From: Takakia lepidozioides
Taxonomy: Eukaryota; Streptophyta; Takakiopsida; Takakiales; Takakiaceae
Reading direction: 5' to 3'
NCBI GenBank assembly: GCA_030704615.1
Contig: CM060731.1
Location: 17,174,001 to 17,238,000 of the forward strand
DNA: 64,000 bases
The notes beneath the pieces are model-generated. The model was given only the letters and a program-made list of their open reading frames with translations, was not told the origin of the DNA and made no database searches. Position numbers and translations under genes: made by a program. Below are positions 1 to 12,447 of this stretch, piece by piece. Position 1 is the first letter of the stretch; every line of letters begins with the position of its first letter.

Positions 1-547
1 TCAAGCATGATGCTTGAAAACACCAACAAAATATATGGAATTTTGCCAAGGTCGTCATTTCTGACAAATCTGTCAGCCCATATCCAAGCACTTCCGAACC
101 CAAGTTCCAGAGCTCTGCAGGTACATGTGCCCCGGTTCACCTAATTAATTAACGTGTTGATATAGCGAGAAATATTGGGGTCGTGTAGCAGCCCTGGGTT
201 CTTGCAGGCTGCACAGAGAATTGTACTAGTTATACAGCCAATCGTGCTCGATTCCGACGCCCTTTAGTCCAAGTAAGTGGCTCGGAAAAATACTAGGCCT
301 GCACATCGAGTGCACATCTTGTGGTCTCCAGCAGTCACATCATGTGCATGTCCTTTGGACCCTACCATCTGATGGCAATGATCGCTACAGCCAGAGCTGC
401 ACATCAGAATGTGAATACTAAAATCCGTTGACTTCAGGAAGTACGTGAACAGCCCATCTGAAGTGAGCACGAGCAGTGAATCGGTTTGGTGATGAAACAT
501 TTTATGTTTGATCTTACAAATCGTATTGATGGAGATCGCGTGTGCAG
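1..547. other. Noncoding stretch upstream of the first visible ZNFX1-like exon
   Basis: No convincing exon was found on either strand. It probably belongs to an intron of the helicase gene, because the exon starting at 548 follows an AG acceptor (tgtgcag) in phase 0 and does not begin with a recognisable start codon. The only long ORF here is an antisense one with no family resemblance. Confidence 0.5.
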
Positions 548-3500
548 GCTTACATCTCAGTCCTCGAAGAGATACAAACTCGCACCTCAGATGGATGGAA
601 GGTGATTCCTCTGGATGCTGTGAAGAGCCATTTGGAGTCGCTCCCTGGCAGCTCAGTCAAGGACGCACTGGCAAATGATGTAGCTCGCTTACTTGCGCAC
701 CGTCACAAACAACGGTGGCTTCTGGCAACTGAGAAACCACACGACACCTTGAAGGTACTGTAACATGTAACTTCAAGGACCTACCGGTTTTCCCTATTGA
801 TCAATTGTCGGTTAAACAGAGCTTCTTTCTCTCTTATAAAGCACCAAATTTCATTTCATTTCTAAGTCTACCAGTTGGCACATATGCCAAGTTACATACA
901 TGAACATTCTATGTATATCATCTATAGACTTACTGTATTGCAACCTCTATACATCTTCGCACATCTGCTTTTGTATGATCTGAATAGCTCTCCTCTTGAA
1001 AGCATTGGTGCGCGGTGTTTCTTAGGCCCTGGAAGACGTCCTTGGATTCTAGTAGTCTTTCAAGTTGACCACCTGGTTGGTCTACATCATCTTTGGCTCT
1101 ACAGTCCGTTCCACCTACATGTCACATGTCTAGATCACATGTTTACGTAGATGCCTATATGTTCAGAAAATGCAGATCAATCGTTCTGGACAGGTTTCCT
1201 CACTTAGCAGCACTCACAACAACCTGAGGATCATGTACCTACAAGGAGGAGCTGTTTCAATGAGCAATCTTGAAAAGAATATTTCTGTACACAGTAAGTA
1301 CTAAGGCTCTTGAGACTAAATCTGTTGGCATACGTGTATGTCTCTCGCAGGGAAAGGAGTTCCAAAATATGTCTATAGTGCCGAGTCAGGATGAGCTTCT
1401 ATCTCGTGAGCATGTTGCACTGCCACTCAACCTTGTTGGTGTGCGCTACACATCGATAATGGAGTATCTCGAGACCCAATTTCTGCTTCTGCGGGAAGAT
1501 TTTATTGAGCCACTCAGAGCCGGGATTAGGTCCTACCAAATGCCAGCCGTCCAGGCCAGCCATGACAGGGTCCAAGAGTTGCGTGTCTATCGTCATGTCC
1601 AGCTCGTAGGACTTCGATGTGGTTCTTCTGGCATGGAATTCCGTTTGTCCTTCAGGGTCAAACCTTCAAGGGGAGCCTCCCGCTTGGAGGCTGATAAAAG
1701 TCTGATGATGGGATCTTTACTATGTATATCTCAGGATGATTTCCAGTCAGTCCAAGGCTGTGCAATAGTGGCACATCGAGATGCTACGGCTGTAGCAAAT
1801 CCTGGTATGATTGATGTCCAATTCATCGGACCAGCAGATCAGTGGTTACTGGACATAGGCAAGGTCTATGTTATGGTGGAGTCCTCCTCCGCATATTTCG
1901 AGGCATATTCACATGCATTGAAGTGTTTGCAGCAGGAGGAAATGGAGAATATCCCATTCTCAAGGTACCTCGTCAACCTTGAGCCCATGGTGAATCCACC
2001 CAGCTATCTTCTGGCCAGTAAAAATGGCCTACAGTACGATATGAGTTGTATTTTTCGGGAGTTGGAGGGAGATGTCGGGAGGAAAACCCTGAACGTGTTG
2101 GAAGAATGGCCGTCATTCACCTCTTCACTTGACTGCAGCCAGATGAGGGCGCTGAGACATGCATTGACAAAGGAAATTGCCTTAATCCAAGGCCCCCCGG
2201 GCACAGGCAAAACCTTCATAGGGCTGCTTGCAGTGCGAGTCCTACTAGCAAACCTCTACAGCTCAGTCCTACAGTCCTCTTCTATCAAGGATAGTCCTAG
2301 CTTTTCCCTGGAAACTGAGAATGCTCTAGTTCAAGGACCCATCTTGGTGGTTTGTTTTACCAACCATGCACTGGATCAGTTCTTAGAGGGCATTTACAAG
2401 TATGAGAAGTGCCTTATCCGCCTTGGTGGTAGAAGCAAAAGCGTGACTTTGCAGGAACGCAGCTTATATGCAATTCAACAACAGCAAAGGTCTACCAGGA
2501 CCCTTGATCGTGTCCACCTCCATGAACTCACTGGATCAAAAAGGGAGAAAAGCGAACTGGAGAAGCGTTTGACTGAGCTTCTGAAACTTATGGAATTGAA
2601 AGTGGCCACACAGGAATCTCTGCACGGTGTGGCAACTGAGGACCAGATTGCCCACTTATTCTTTAATGATGCAGATACGGAAAACTCCCATAAGACTGTG
2701 GAGGTCTGGCTTGAATCTCCATATGACCCCGGCTACCGCATGAATCTTCAAGCTTTGAGGGACACTGTGGGTGATGAGACTGACCTGGAAGATCGCATGG
2801 ATATTTCTAATCCCTACTCAGCATTGCAGGATGAAGTAGACACCTGGAGTGATGGAGAGTATAGCTCCGAAAGCAGCTCAACATCTGCAGAAGCGTTTGG
2901 ACCCGACCACACGAACAGTACCCTGCAGTGTGACCCAGTTGCAGGTACAGTAGGTGCAACCAAGATTCTTTTCCTGGGCACACTTTCTAGATCAGATGTC
3001 CAGTTCGGTTTTGGCAGACTCAATGGGTATTTGTCACCTAGGGGGACCTAAAGAGTGCTCATTGTGCAAAGCCCAGCAGGAATGTATAGATCCCCCAACT
3101 GTAAACTTGTATAGATCTTTCTTAAAAATGTACATAGATCAATTGCTAGATCATGTCATCGGCCGACATTTTAACTCATCGTATTGTTTCTGCTACACGT
3201 CCTAGGTGCAGTAGTTTCCGAAGAGCGGAGCCCTCTCGATGAATGCAACACATCCTCCGGACAGGATCGCATTGGATATGCAGGCCCGGTTCCAAATTCT
3301 GCTGGAGCTGGAGGGGTATCTAGTAATGGGAACAGGCAAGAGATTGAAATTCATGTAGAGGATCAAGTCGATGTGGACATAAACCGTCCAGAAGAGGATT
3401 TCTATAGAGCAGAATTTGGGACTGATCAAGGTTGGCGAGAGGATGGTCAAGCGTATCCCCTTCAAGACATAATTGATTATCCCGATGTTTGGCATCTTGA

Positions 3501-6500
3501 CAAAGCATCTAGGTTTCGGCTACACAATTTCTGGTTGGAAGAGATAAAACAAAAGGCTTCGACAGAGATGAAAACTGTTCTTTCCCAGTATGAGACGGCA
3601 TGCCGAGCAGTAGCGACAATCGACAGTGAAATCAGTCTGTCTCTTCTTCGAAAGGCCCGAGTTGTGGGACTGACCACAACATCAGCAGCACGTCACCATG
3701 AATTACTGGTGGCTTTGAAACCAGAGATCATTATTGTGGAAGAGGCAGCAGAGGTTCTGGAGGCCCACATTGTGGCCTGCCTCAGCCCTTTCACGAAGCA
3801 TCTCATATTGATTGGGGATCATTTGCAGCTGCGTCCATCAGTTGCAGTCTATAACCTTGCTGTCCAACATAAACTGGACGTGTCCATGTTCGAGCGCCTG
3901 GCAACAGGTAACATATTTGAATCCAGATGCTGTGATTTTCTTCTAGATGAGTGTGCAACCACAAATTCCCGACTCCTTTCTGTTGCAATATTTCATATAA
4001 TCAATATTTATGATTCTAATCTGGAGAGCCAGGTAGAGAAATCCGAGCTCGCATCGCTTAAGCTGTCTGTATCTATAGAACTCTGTGTAACCGGTAGGCC
4101 CCTCTAGTATTGAGCTGAACCTGACACCTCGCCTGTACACTTGCTAGTAGTGAATCTGACTTCCGTGCATTTGAGCCTGACGTAGATTTTCAGCTGTCAT
4201 TTCCGGTACGTCACTGAAGAAAATAAAGTGATTTTGTCAGGTGGTGTTCAGCATGTGACACTGGAAATGCAACGGAGGATGCGACCTTCCATTGCTACCC
4301 TCATCACTCCCATCTACGGCCCCCGGCTTCAGAATCACCCCTCTGTTTCCACTCTCGACGATGTTAAAGGAGTCAAAAGTAATGTGTTCTTTTTGGATCA
4401 CACAGCTGAAGAGAGCAGCAGCGGCGATGCTGGGAGCAAGAAGAATGTGGAGGAGGCTAAGCTTGTAGTAGAGTTCTGCTCCTACCTTCTAAAGCAAGGA
4501 TATAGCCCCAAGCACATCACCATTCTCAGCATGTATTCTGGCCAGATTTCGCATATTAAAGGCCTTCTTGCAGACAGAAAGGTGGGAGTGTCGAAGCATA
4601 CGTTGTTCACAGGAACCGAAACGTCTTCTGCAGACCTGTCTGTGCCTCTTGAAGGCATACATGTCGTGTATCCAACAGTCACCAGCGTGGACAACTTCCA
4701 AGGGGAAGAATGCGACATTATTATATTATCTCTTGTAAGAAGCAACCAGCATCCCGGAAAGGATCGTGGCTTAGGAAAAATTGGCTTCGTTGGTGTGGCT
4801 AATCGCGTGTGTGTTGCGCTGTCGAGGGCACGCATTGGGCTGTACATGTTTGGAAATTCCAAACTCCTCTGCCTGAGGAGCAGCCTGTGGGAGGAAGTGA
4901 TAGACAGCCTCAACAGCAAGCAATGCTTGGGCCCCGAGCTTATTTTGAGCTGCCAAAATCATCCAGAGACAGAGACGAAAATCACCAACGCTATCGACTT
5001 CAACCTTGTACAAGATGGGGGTTGCAACAGGCCTTGCCTGTACCAGCTAGACTGTGGGCACGCCTGCCCGAGGAGGTGCCATCCCGGCGGCCATGAAAAT
5101 GTTGCATGTCCAAAACCATGTGCTAGAAAGCATGAGCTCTGTGACCATAATTGCATATCTCGGTGCCATGGAGAGAGTGAATGTCCCCCCTGTGTCAAGA
5201 GGGTGTCAAAGTTACTCTCTCAATGTGGGCATTCTGCTACCATCAGCTGCTCACAAGCTGTGGATACGTATGTCTGCCAACGTCCATGTGAGGAAAAGGT
5301 GGACTGCGGTCATCCCTGTCCAAGACGATGTGGAAACCAATGTGTAACCCCAGAGACTTGCAAAGTAAGGATTGAGAAAGTCCTAACATGTGGTCACACA
5401 GCTCAGGTGCCCTGCTCTCAAGACATTGCAGTTTACCTCTGCCGTGAGCCATGCACAAGTGTGCTTCCTGAGTGTGGGCACTTCTGTAAAGGGACTTGTG
5501 GCACCTGCCAGCAAGGGATTAGCCATGTTCCGTGCAAGGAAAAGTGTGCAAGAATCATGCCATGCTCGCACCCCTGTCAGGAAGGCTGCTTGCTTTCTTG
5601 TCCACCCTGCAGTCGAAAGTGCCAGAGGCGTTGTATGCACAGCAATTGCTCACATAAGTGTGGCCTTAACTGCCGACCCTGCATTGAGCCATGCGCCTGG
5701 CGCTGCAAGCACTTTCGTTGCCCACTCAGGTAACGCATAAACGGCATTTATTTAAGAATGGCATATGAGTTTGTCTAGGTTATCACAGAAGATGGGCTTG
5801 AGCAGAAGTTGGCAGCTGTAACTCAAACGGCTTACATGAGTCTCATAGGAAGCCCACTGTATACGCGGGTCCTTGTCGAATGCCTAAGTTTTGTTGATCT
5901 TAACATCCTAGAAGCATCAAAGCGTGTGCTCTAAGTTTTAACAGCAATTGCCCTTCGCGATTGTTGATAGGTGCTACCAAATATGTCGTCGGCCACGCTG
6001 CGATGAGCCATGCAAGAAGACCTTACGGAAATGTAAGCATCCATGTTGCGGACTGTGCGGGGAGCCATGCCCCAAATGCCGGCTCTGTCACCCTGAAGAA
6101 TTTGATGTCATAGCGCAAATGAAGCTCAGTGAGTTCGACGAAGCCGATCGTTTCATACAACTGCAGGATTGCGGACATGTGTTTGAAGTCACGGGCTTGG
6201 ATGGTTGGATGGACCATGACGACGCAACCTCCGTGCCTACAGACGCTGACAGTATTAGCGCCTCTGTCGCTATGAAGCTCAAGCAGTGGTAAGTCTCATC
6301 CTTTGCTATGGCAGAAATTTGAACATTTCTAACGTACTTGTAAGCAGTACCTCATAATAAACAGTGCCAACGAGATACTCCTGACCGAATTGTGATCATA
6401 GGGCTTCATAAGCAACCCACTCGTCAACATCTATATTGTTCTCTGGCCAAAGTAACTACTGCAAATCTCGTTGCAGCACCTTCTGCAGGAATCAGTTTAC

Positions 6501-7594
6501 TGTATGACCCAAGAGCATTTTGTTAAGGGTGGATATCTGAAGCTCTGGTAGATCCCTCTTCAGGAATTACAGGTCTACTTGCTATGAAGTGGCTCTGGTT
6601 AGATATTGTATCTGCACAAGCATTTCATTGATCAATATGTTGCATTTACATAAGGAGATCAGTAAATGCTCAGGACTAGCATCAATCTGAAGAGTATTCA
6701 ATATAATTTCCTGCACACTGTGCACGAAACAAAGTCTGCATGAAGATCATGTTAGTAACTAAAACTGTTTCTTTTTGCAGCCCAGCCTGCAAGACACCTA
6801 TCCAGCAGACATTCCGCTACTCGTCTTCTGTGAAGACAAGGCTGGCTCAAATTGATGAAATAAAGCGAAGAATCTACGCCATTGAGATGACAAGGGAAGG
6901 GAACGAATTGCTAAAGACAGCAAATCCTATAACGGCGCTTGGCCATTTCATTGAAGCTCTACGGCAAAATCCAGAGCTTCTACAAGCCCACTTTGGCATG
7001 GGTTGTGCACATTCTGCCCTTAATCAAGGAAAGGAAGCCATCTCTTGCCTCAGCCTTGTAGTTGAGAGAAGCCCTCTTGCAGCTGATATGGTGACCAACG
7101 TGATTGGAACTTCCAGTAGCTCATGTGCAGCACTTGGTTCCAAATTGAACAACATCGGGGTCGACCGTTCAGTCACGAGGGCTGATAAGGCGCTAGGCAT
7201 CCAGGCAACTTTACAGTGGGCACAGTGCCTCGGCAGAATGGGAAATCTTAGCCAAGCTTCGCTCCTGTGTGATGTGGTACTCAAACATGATCCTGAATGC
7301 AAGGCAGCTAAGACAATGAAGGATCAGGCAGCTGAGCGCCACATTTTTAAGCAGGTCGTTGAAATCATGACTGCGGAAGTGGGAGGGCGAGGGCACTGGT
7401 ATAGTTGCCCCAGTGGCCACTTTTATGTGGTGGGAGAATGCGGAGGACCCATGCAGACTTCGAGATGTCCAGACTGCGCGGCAGTGATCGGTGGCCAATC
7501 TCACAGACCTGCAGAAGGCAACACGCATGCCACTATCGATGGGAGCACTCACGCTGCATGGAGTGATGCTGCTGGTCTTCATGGTCCCCCCTAG
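548..7594 (+). CDS. ZNFX1-like: ZNFX1-type SF1 RNA helicase with NF-X1 zinc fingers and RZ finger (5' partial)
   Basis: Exons: 548-754, 1351-2944, 3206-3907, 4241-5729, 5971-6288, 6781-7594. Phases agree at every junction and sum to 1707 codons plus stop. Order of domains: helicase core with Walker A GPPGTGKT (about 2191-2214), motif Ia region CFTNHALDQFLEG, motif II VEEAAE (about 3735), motif III GDHLQLRP, motif V NFQGEECDIIILSL and motif VI VALSRAR; then a run of Cys/His NF-X1 fingers (about 5020-6100); a TPR-like helical region (about 6890-7090); and a C-terminal RZ-type finger with GHFYVVGECGGPM and CPDC (about 7400-7480). Family members are UPF1-like RNA helicases linked to small-RNA silencing and antiviral sensing in animals and to heterochromatin in fission yeast. 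The acceptor at 3206 could be 3212 instead. The N-terminus lies left of the window. The role in plants is inferred. Confidence 0.95.
827..866 (-). mobile_element. Short fragment of dispersed repeat family R2
   Basis: On the minus strand it reads aaatgaaatgaaat, then ggtgctttataa, matching the left end of the copy at 58859. It lies in the first visible intron of the helicase gene. The fragment is too short to be certain. Confidence 0.5.
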
Positions 7595-8894
7595 TTCACG
7601 ATATGTTTTTGGATGTCAACTTATTCTGCGGTCAGACTGAGCCTACAAGTCTGTCCAGATGCATGTTGATCTTGACAAGTTGAGGCGGAAAACTCTTCAT
7701 GAATCATCTAGACTTGTGAGCGCTCTGGACAGAAGTCTTTGATTGGCAATATTCTTGACTGCTTAAGACTGCTTAAGACTGAATCTAGTTGAGTAGAAGT
7801 TACAGTACTGCAGGGTCTATAGTTCACGTTCGTCCTCTATACACAGGAAGTTCTGATTGGCAAGACTGTTTTAGTAGAAGTCAGATGAATCTACTGGTGC
7901 TATATAGAGGGTCTTTGGATCCTCATGCCTTGAATTGTTTTGTTGTATAAATTCGAAAAATCGACAAGCATATGATGTTGATGAAAAAAACAGGATCATT
8001 GCCTGCATGAGTTGGAAATCATGAATCCGTGCATTGCGAATTCGTTTGCTTTGACACTCGCATCCCCTGCATTCTCCATCAAGTTGGCAACATGCAGGCG
8101 GGATGGTAAAAAATTGCCCTTTCCACGTGCAGCTGCTTCTGTTGGGGGCATGCAGGTTCTGGATTTGGTGAGGGTGTTTTATGCAGCGGCGAGAGACCAA
8201 GTGAGAGTGAGAGGGGATGATGGCAGGGAGTCCGAACTGGGAGTTTTTTTGGTTCAGAAAGCTTGGGCTGAGGGTCAAGGAAGGGCGTTGGAGATGCGAA
8301 GATGGAATGAAGCAGGCTTGGCCATTGATCAGGCACCTTCGTAGGACGATCGGGCCAACGAGGAGGTTGAAGTTACCGTTGCCTCTCACCGTATATTGCG
8401 GAGCTCTTCCTCCGCCTCCATCCCCACTAACCCAAAGTTTAGTTTTCTTTTTTTTCCCTTTTTTTTTAAAAACATTAACCCCTAAAGGACTAGCCCGTTT
8501 TTGGTGGGCCCCTTCAGTGATGAACTGTATGAAAGTAATCCTACCTACTTCAGGAACCTACTGGAAAAATTTCACTTGATTTCACCGTGTCATTACGAAG
8601 ATTATAAAATAAAATGCAAGCTGTAAATGTTTACTGTGCTCTAGTTTTGGAGTGAAAAAATGGTTTGACCAAGCAATTGGCCTGGCGAAAATGAATTTTC
8701 ATTGATATAGCATACCCAGATTCTAATTGCCTGGCATGTATAGCACCTTGGGCCAAAATTCCAAAACCAAATTCCAAAACCACATGAGGGTTGCTTTGAA
8801 TGGGAAAATTGGTGGGTCAAAAAGACCTTCCATTACAATTGACCCCAAATCTGCCTCAAATGTGTCCAAATTTTCATCACAAGGTGAATTAGTT
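7595..8894. other. 3' flank of the helicase gene; no supported gene
   Basis: Includes the presumed 3' UTR. A short direct duplication (gactgcttaa, at about 7760) and T-rich runs near 8440-8470 are visible. Two overlapping opposite-strand ORFs at 7871-8389 (-) and 8012-8344 (+) show no recognisable family and no convincing splice context, so I do not call a gene. The stretch 8570-8880 is AT-rich and unremarkable. Confidence 0.4.
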
Positions 8895-9680
8895 TGACAG
8901 GTTGTCAGCCAAGAAGCGGTTTCATGGAGTGTGATGATCACAGGATATGTCCAGCATATGTGTGGGATCAAGGGGCTCTGGAAACCTATGAGCAGATGAT
9001 GTGGGTGGCAATGAAGCCCAATCAGGTGTCGCCCCTTTGTGTTTACAATACATGTGCAAGCCGGGCAGCCTTGGGAAGGGGCAAAGAGGTCCATGCTGAT
9101 ATCATGGGGGCTGGAATTTTTCCAAGTACCAATCTGAACAACACCCTCATGGACAGGTACGCCAAATGTGAGAGCATCAGAGATGCAAAGGGAGTGTGTG
9201 ATTGTAGGGCTGAACGAGATGTGGTGTCATCGAATGCGATGATTGCAGGTCAGCCTGGTCATGAGGGAGGATCTGGAGAGTGGATCAGATCCATGTGCAA
9301 GGAGCCAGCGGGCTCAATCAGAGGTGCAACTTCGAAAGGAAGGGATGGGCATCACCCAGAGGGTGGGGTGGTGCATGATTCTGTTGTTGCTGGTATGGGT
9401 AAACATGAGAGGACAGATAAGAGTGCTTTGGTGGCTGGATCACAGGTACATATGATTGCCACAACATCAAACAGTCTGAAGCATGGTCAATGCAACAATG
9501 GTGGAAGGCGAGACACCCATGTCAACTCAAAGAAAAGCACTTGCTTGCACTACAGCAAAGAGAAAGGATACTATCCTAACATGAGGCCCAATCCTATGAC
9601 GCTGCCAGAAGGCCAGAGTACAAGTCTGGGAACCTTGGATCATCCAGAGTCTAGCCAGCCTGTTTACGCTTCTTTTAAAT
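8890..9680 (+). pseudogene. Frameshifted PLS-type pentatricopeptide repeat (PPR) gene remnant
   Basis: Characteristic plant PPR phrases are present but split between reading frames: FDRLSAKK in one frame, SWSVMITGYVQH (about 8921-8957) in a second, and then, after another shift near 8970-8985, LETYEQM, GRGKEVHADIMGAGI, LMDRYAKCESIRDAKG and DVVSSNAMIAG in a third (to about 9250). Beyond 9260 the similarity fades. PPR proteins bind organellar RNA for editing or processing; this copy cannot make a full protein because of the frame breaks and lacks most of the usual repeats. No introns are seen, which fits either an ordinary intron-poor PPR gene or a retrocopy. The PPR origin is clear by eye; the subfamily and age are inferred. 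Confidence 0.75.
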
Positions 9681-9689
9681 AATTAGCAT

Positions 9690-10827
9690 ATCTTGTGTAT
9701 GTTGGAATTGCAGGTACTCTTATGAAAACAAAGCTAGGCAACAAGTATGCCTTGTTGTCCATTCACCATCAATCTGGAGAGGTGGGAGTCAGCCCAATGG
9801 CAGCCGACGTCTTCCCTCACGTCTCAGTTTCTGGAAGGAGAGCTGTGTTGGCAGAGTCAGCAGAGGGTGACTGGGACAAAAGCTTTTGCCTGGCTCTCAT
9901 GGGCCACATCCTATCCATGAAATTCAAGGCACACCCATCTGTCCATGTACCAGCAGAAGGGGTGCACATATCTATGGTTGACTGCTCGAGATCGAAAAAA
10001 GACTTGTTTATTCTTGGGATACAAGGACTGCAATGTCCAAGACCAAACAATGGAGGCAAAGCAAGTCTGGGAGCTGAAAGATGGCTCTGGCGAGGTATGG
10101 AGCAGGAACTGTTTTGGGCTTAAAATATTGTGCCTACTGAGTGTGCCTTATGACCCTGGAGGAAAGGCTGGTTGTGGTGCAAGCTCAAGGCTGGAGCAAG
10201 GGTTTGCAGTCAAGAAATGGCTTTGGCAAATTCTGGATCAGAAGCAGGCAAGACTTGGAGATTCCACCACATGGAGGGTCTTGGAGGATGAATCATTACA
10301 GATAGAGGTTGGGGTGATGGCCATCATGGTGCGAGGAGGGAATGTATCTTTGTTGGTGCATTTCTGAAGGGGCCAACGATGAGCACATTGTGAGGTTGTG
10401 TCCCTTCTGTGAACAGCTAAGTCCACTCTCGACCCTTACAACTGCCATCTTCTCGCAATTTCAAAACTCTACATAGAATGGCCATGAGCAAGTGTGTACT
10501 CATGGAGTTTATGATCCAGTAGGGATAGCATGAAATGAAGGAACCTGAGGTACTACCGATCATCATACAGAGAATCATGACATCCAAAAAATTCATTGGG
10601 CCTGAAAAAACCAGTATCCTTCTTTAAGGTTGTTCATTGTCCAGTCGTGAGGTGTCCTTGGAGAGTAAATTCTTTCTCTGCAAGCACTGCAGCATAAATA
10701 GGCAGCCAGACAAGAGGGACTTCTTCCCCTCAATCCTACACAAAAAATTGCTCCCTTATAGTAGCCCTCCTACACACCTTGGACTGGCTATATAATGCAA
10801 ACTTAGCCATACCACCCCTTCCAACGT
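9690..10827. other. Unassigned sequence left of the scaffold gap
   Basis: Two overlapping + ORFs (9695-10123 and 9945-10367) are open. The second contains a short phrase (CLFLGYKD) reminiscent of Copia retrotransposon polyproteins, too little for a call. A TATA-like string (cataaatagg) occurs near 10690. The region may be transposon debris. Confidence 0.25.
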
Positions 10828-11327
10828 NNNNNNNNNNNNNNNNNNNNNNNNNNNNNNNNNNNNNNNNNNNNNNNNNNNNNNNNNNNNNNNNNNNNNNNNN
10901 NNNNNNNNNNNNNNNNNNNNNNNNNNNNNNNNNNNNNNNNNNNNNNNNNNNNNNNNNNNNNNNNNNNNNNNNNNNNNNNNNNNNNNNNNNNNNNNNNNNN
11001 NNNNNNNNNNNNNNNNNNNNNNNNNNNNNNNNNNNNNNNNNNNNNNNNNNNNNNNNNNNNNNNNNNNNNNNNNNNNNNNNNNNNNNNNNNNNNNNNNNNN
11101 NNNNNNNNNNNNNNNNNNNNNNNNNNNNNNNNNNNNNNNNNNNNNNNNNNNNNNNNNNNNNNNNNNNNNNNNNNNNNNNNNNNNNNNNNNNNNNNNNNNN
11201 NNNNNNNNNNNNNNNNNNNNNNNNNNNNNNNNNNNNNNNNNNNNNNNNNNNNNNNNNNNNNNNNNNNNNNNNNNNNNNNNNNNNNNNNNNNNNNNNNNNN
11301 NNNNNNNNNNNNNNNNNNNNNNNNNNN
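10828..11327. other. Assembly gap of 500 N
   Basis: Exactly 500 N, the conventional placeholder for a gap of unknown length. The right side is a tandem repeat array, so the true sequence is probably more of the same array that could not be assembled. Confidence 0.98.
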
Positions 11328-12010
11328 GTCACAGCCCCAAAGGCCTCAGGCACGGCCTGTACAGCCCCTCACAGGCCCATCACAGCCCCACAGGCCAGGG
11401 GCACAGCCTGTCCACAGCCCCTCACAGCCCGTCACAGCCCCACAGGCACACTGGGCACAGCCTGTCACAGCCCCGCACAGCCCGTCACAGCCCCACAGGC
11501 CACTAGGCACAGCCTGTCACAGCCCCTCACAGCCCAACGGCCATGGGCACAGCCCTGACATGCCCCTCACAGCCCGTCACAGCCCCACATGCCAACTGGG
11601 CACAGCAATCAAGCCCTCACCGCCCCAAAGCCACGGGCAAGCCTATCACAGCCCCTCACAGCCCGTCACAGCCCCAAGAGGCCTCAGGCACGGCCATGAC
11701 ACAGCCCCTCACAGGCCAGTCACAGCCCAAAGGCCACAGGCACGGCCTATCACAGCCCCTCACAGCCCGTTCACAGCCCCAAAGGCCTCAGGAAGGCCTG
11801 TCACAGCCCCTCACAGCCCATCACAGCCCACAAAGCCATTGGACACAGCCTATCACAGACCCTCACAGCCCGTCACAGCCCCACAGGCCACTGGGCACAG
11901 CCCCGCACAGCCCGTCACAGCTCGCCACAGCCTGTCACAGCAGTCACAGCCCAACAGCCACAGGCCGGCCTGACACAGCCCCTCACAGCTGTCCCAGCCC
12001 CATCCATGGC
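11328..12010. repeat. CACAGCCC-rich minisatellite
   Basis: Dozens of imperfect copies of a short G/C-rich unit built from cacagccc, ctcacagccc, gtcacagccc and caggccactgggcacagcct, in higher-order blocks of roughly 50-60 bp. ORFs across it are just translations of the repeat. It abuts the gap. Confidence 0.9.
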
Positions 12011-12447
12011 CGCTCTGGCAGTTAGCCACGCCAGCTTAGGGTTGTGTGTCTCTTGGACTCTAGGCTTCTTCCCACCGAGCTATGGCGGCTGTGAGAGAAA
12101 TCAGCAAGGTATTCTTGCTCTTTTGGCTCCCACACACCACCATAGTAGCCATAAGCCATGAGGTGGTTGCCACAAACCAAGCCTTATTTCGACTTAGCCT
12201 TCCCCAAACACGTCACAAACTCAATGGCAAACAACCAAGCCCTTGCTGGTTCCCAGCCCTTGTGAGCACTCATTCAAGCACTCTCCTTGGCCATAGCATC
12301 TGTCTTAGAGACTATTCCAGCCCCATACACTGCTGTTTCAAGGGAGTTGCCTCCTTCAAGCTTGAAGTTGAAACCCAACTCACAGATGCCATACAAGTGC
12401 TTTTCTTTCACTCCAAGTGGAACCAGCCCTAGACCTTCCGTTCTAGC
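12011..12447. other. Noncoding spacer between two tandem arrays
   Basis: No supported gene. A segment at about 12355-12405 (aagcttgaagttgaaaccca) recurs in diverged form at about 13045-13090, so this spacer is itself part of a repetitive unit. The + ORF at 12082-12432 has no recognisable features. Confidence 0.4.

Noticed and set aside
1194-1293. Open segment with a GTAAGT donor between helicase exons 1 and 2
   Set aside because: Its phase does not fit either neighbour, whereas exon 754 joins 1351 directly in phase 0 and gives the expected family sequence.
7871-8389. Overlapping ORFs on both strands (172 and 110 codons)
   Set aside because: No family resemblance, no splice or promoter context; either could arise by chance.
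11328-12025. Long Pro/His/Ser-rich ORFs in several frames
   Set aside because: They are translations of the minisatellite and are open because the repeat lacks stops.
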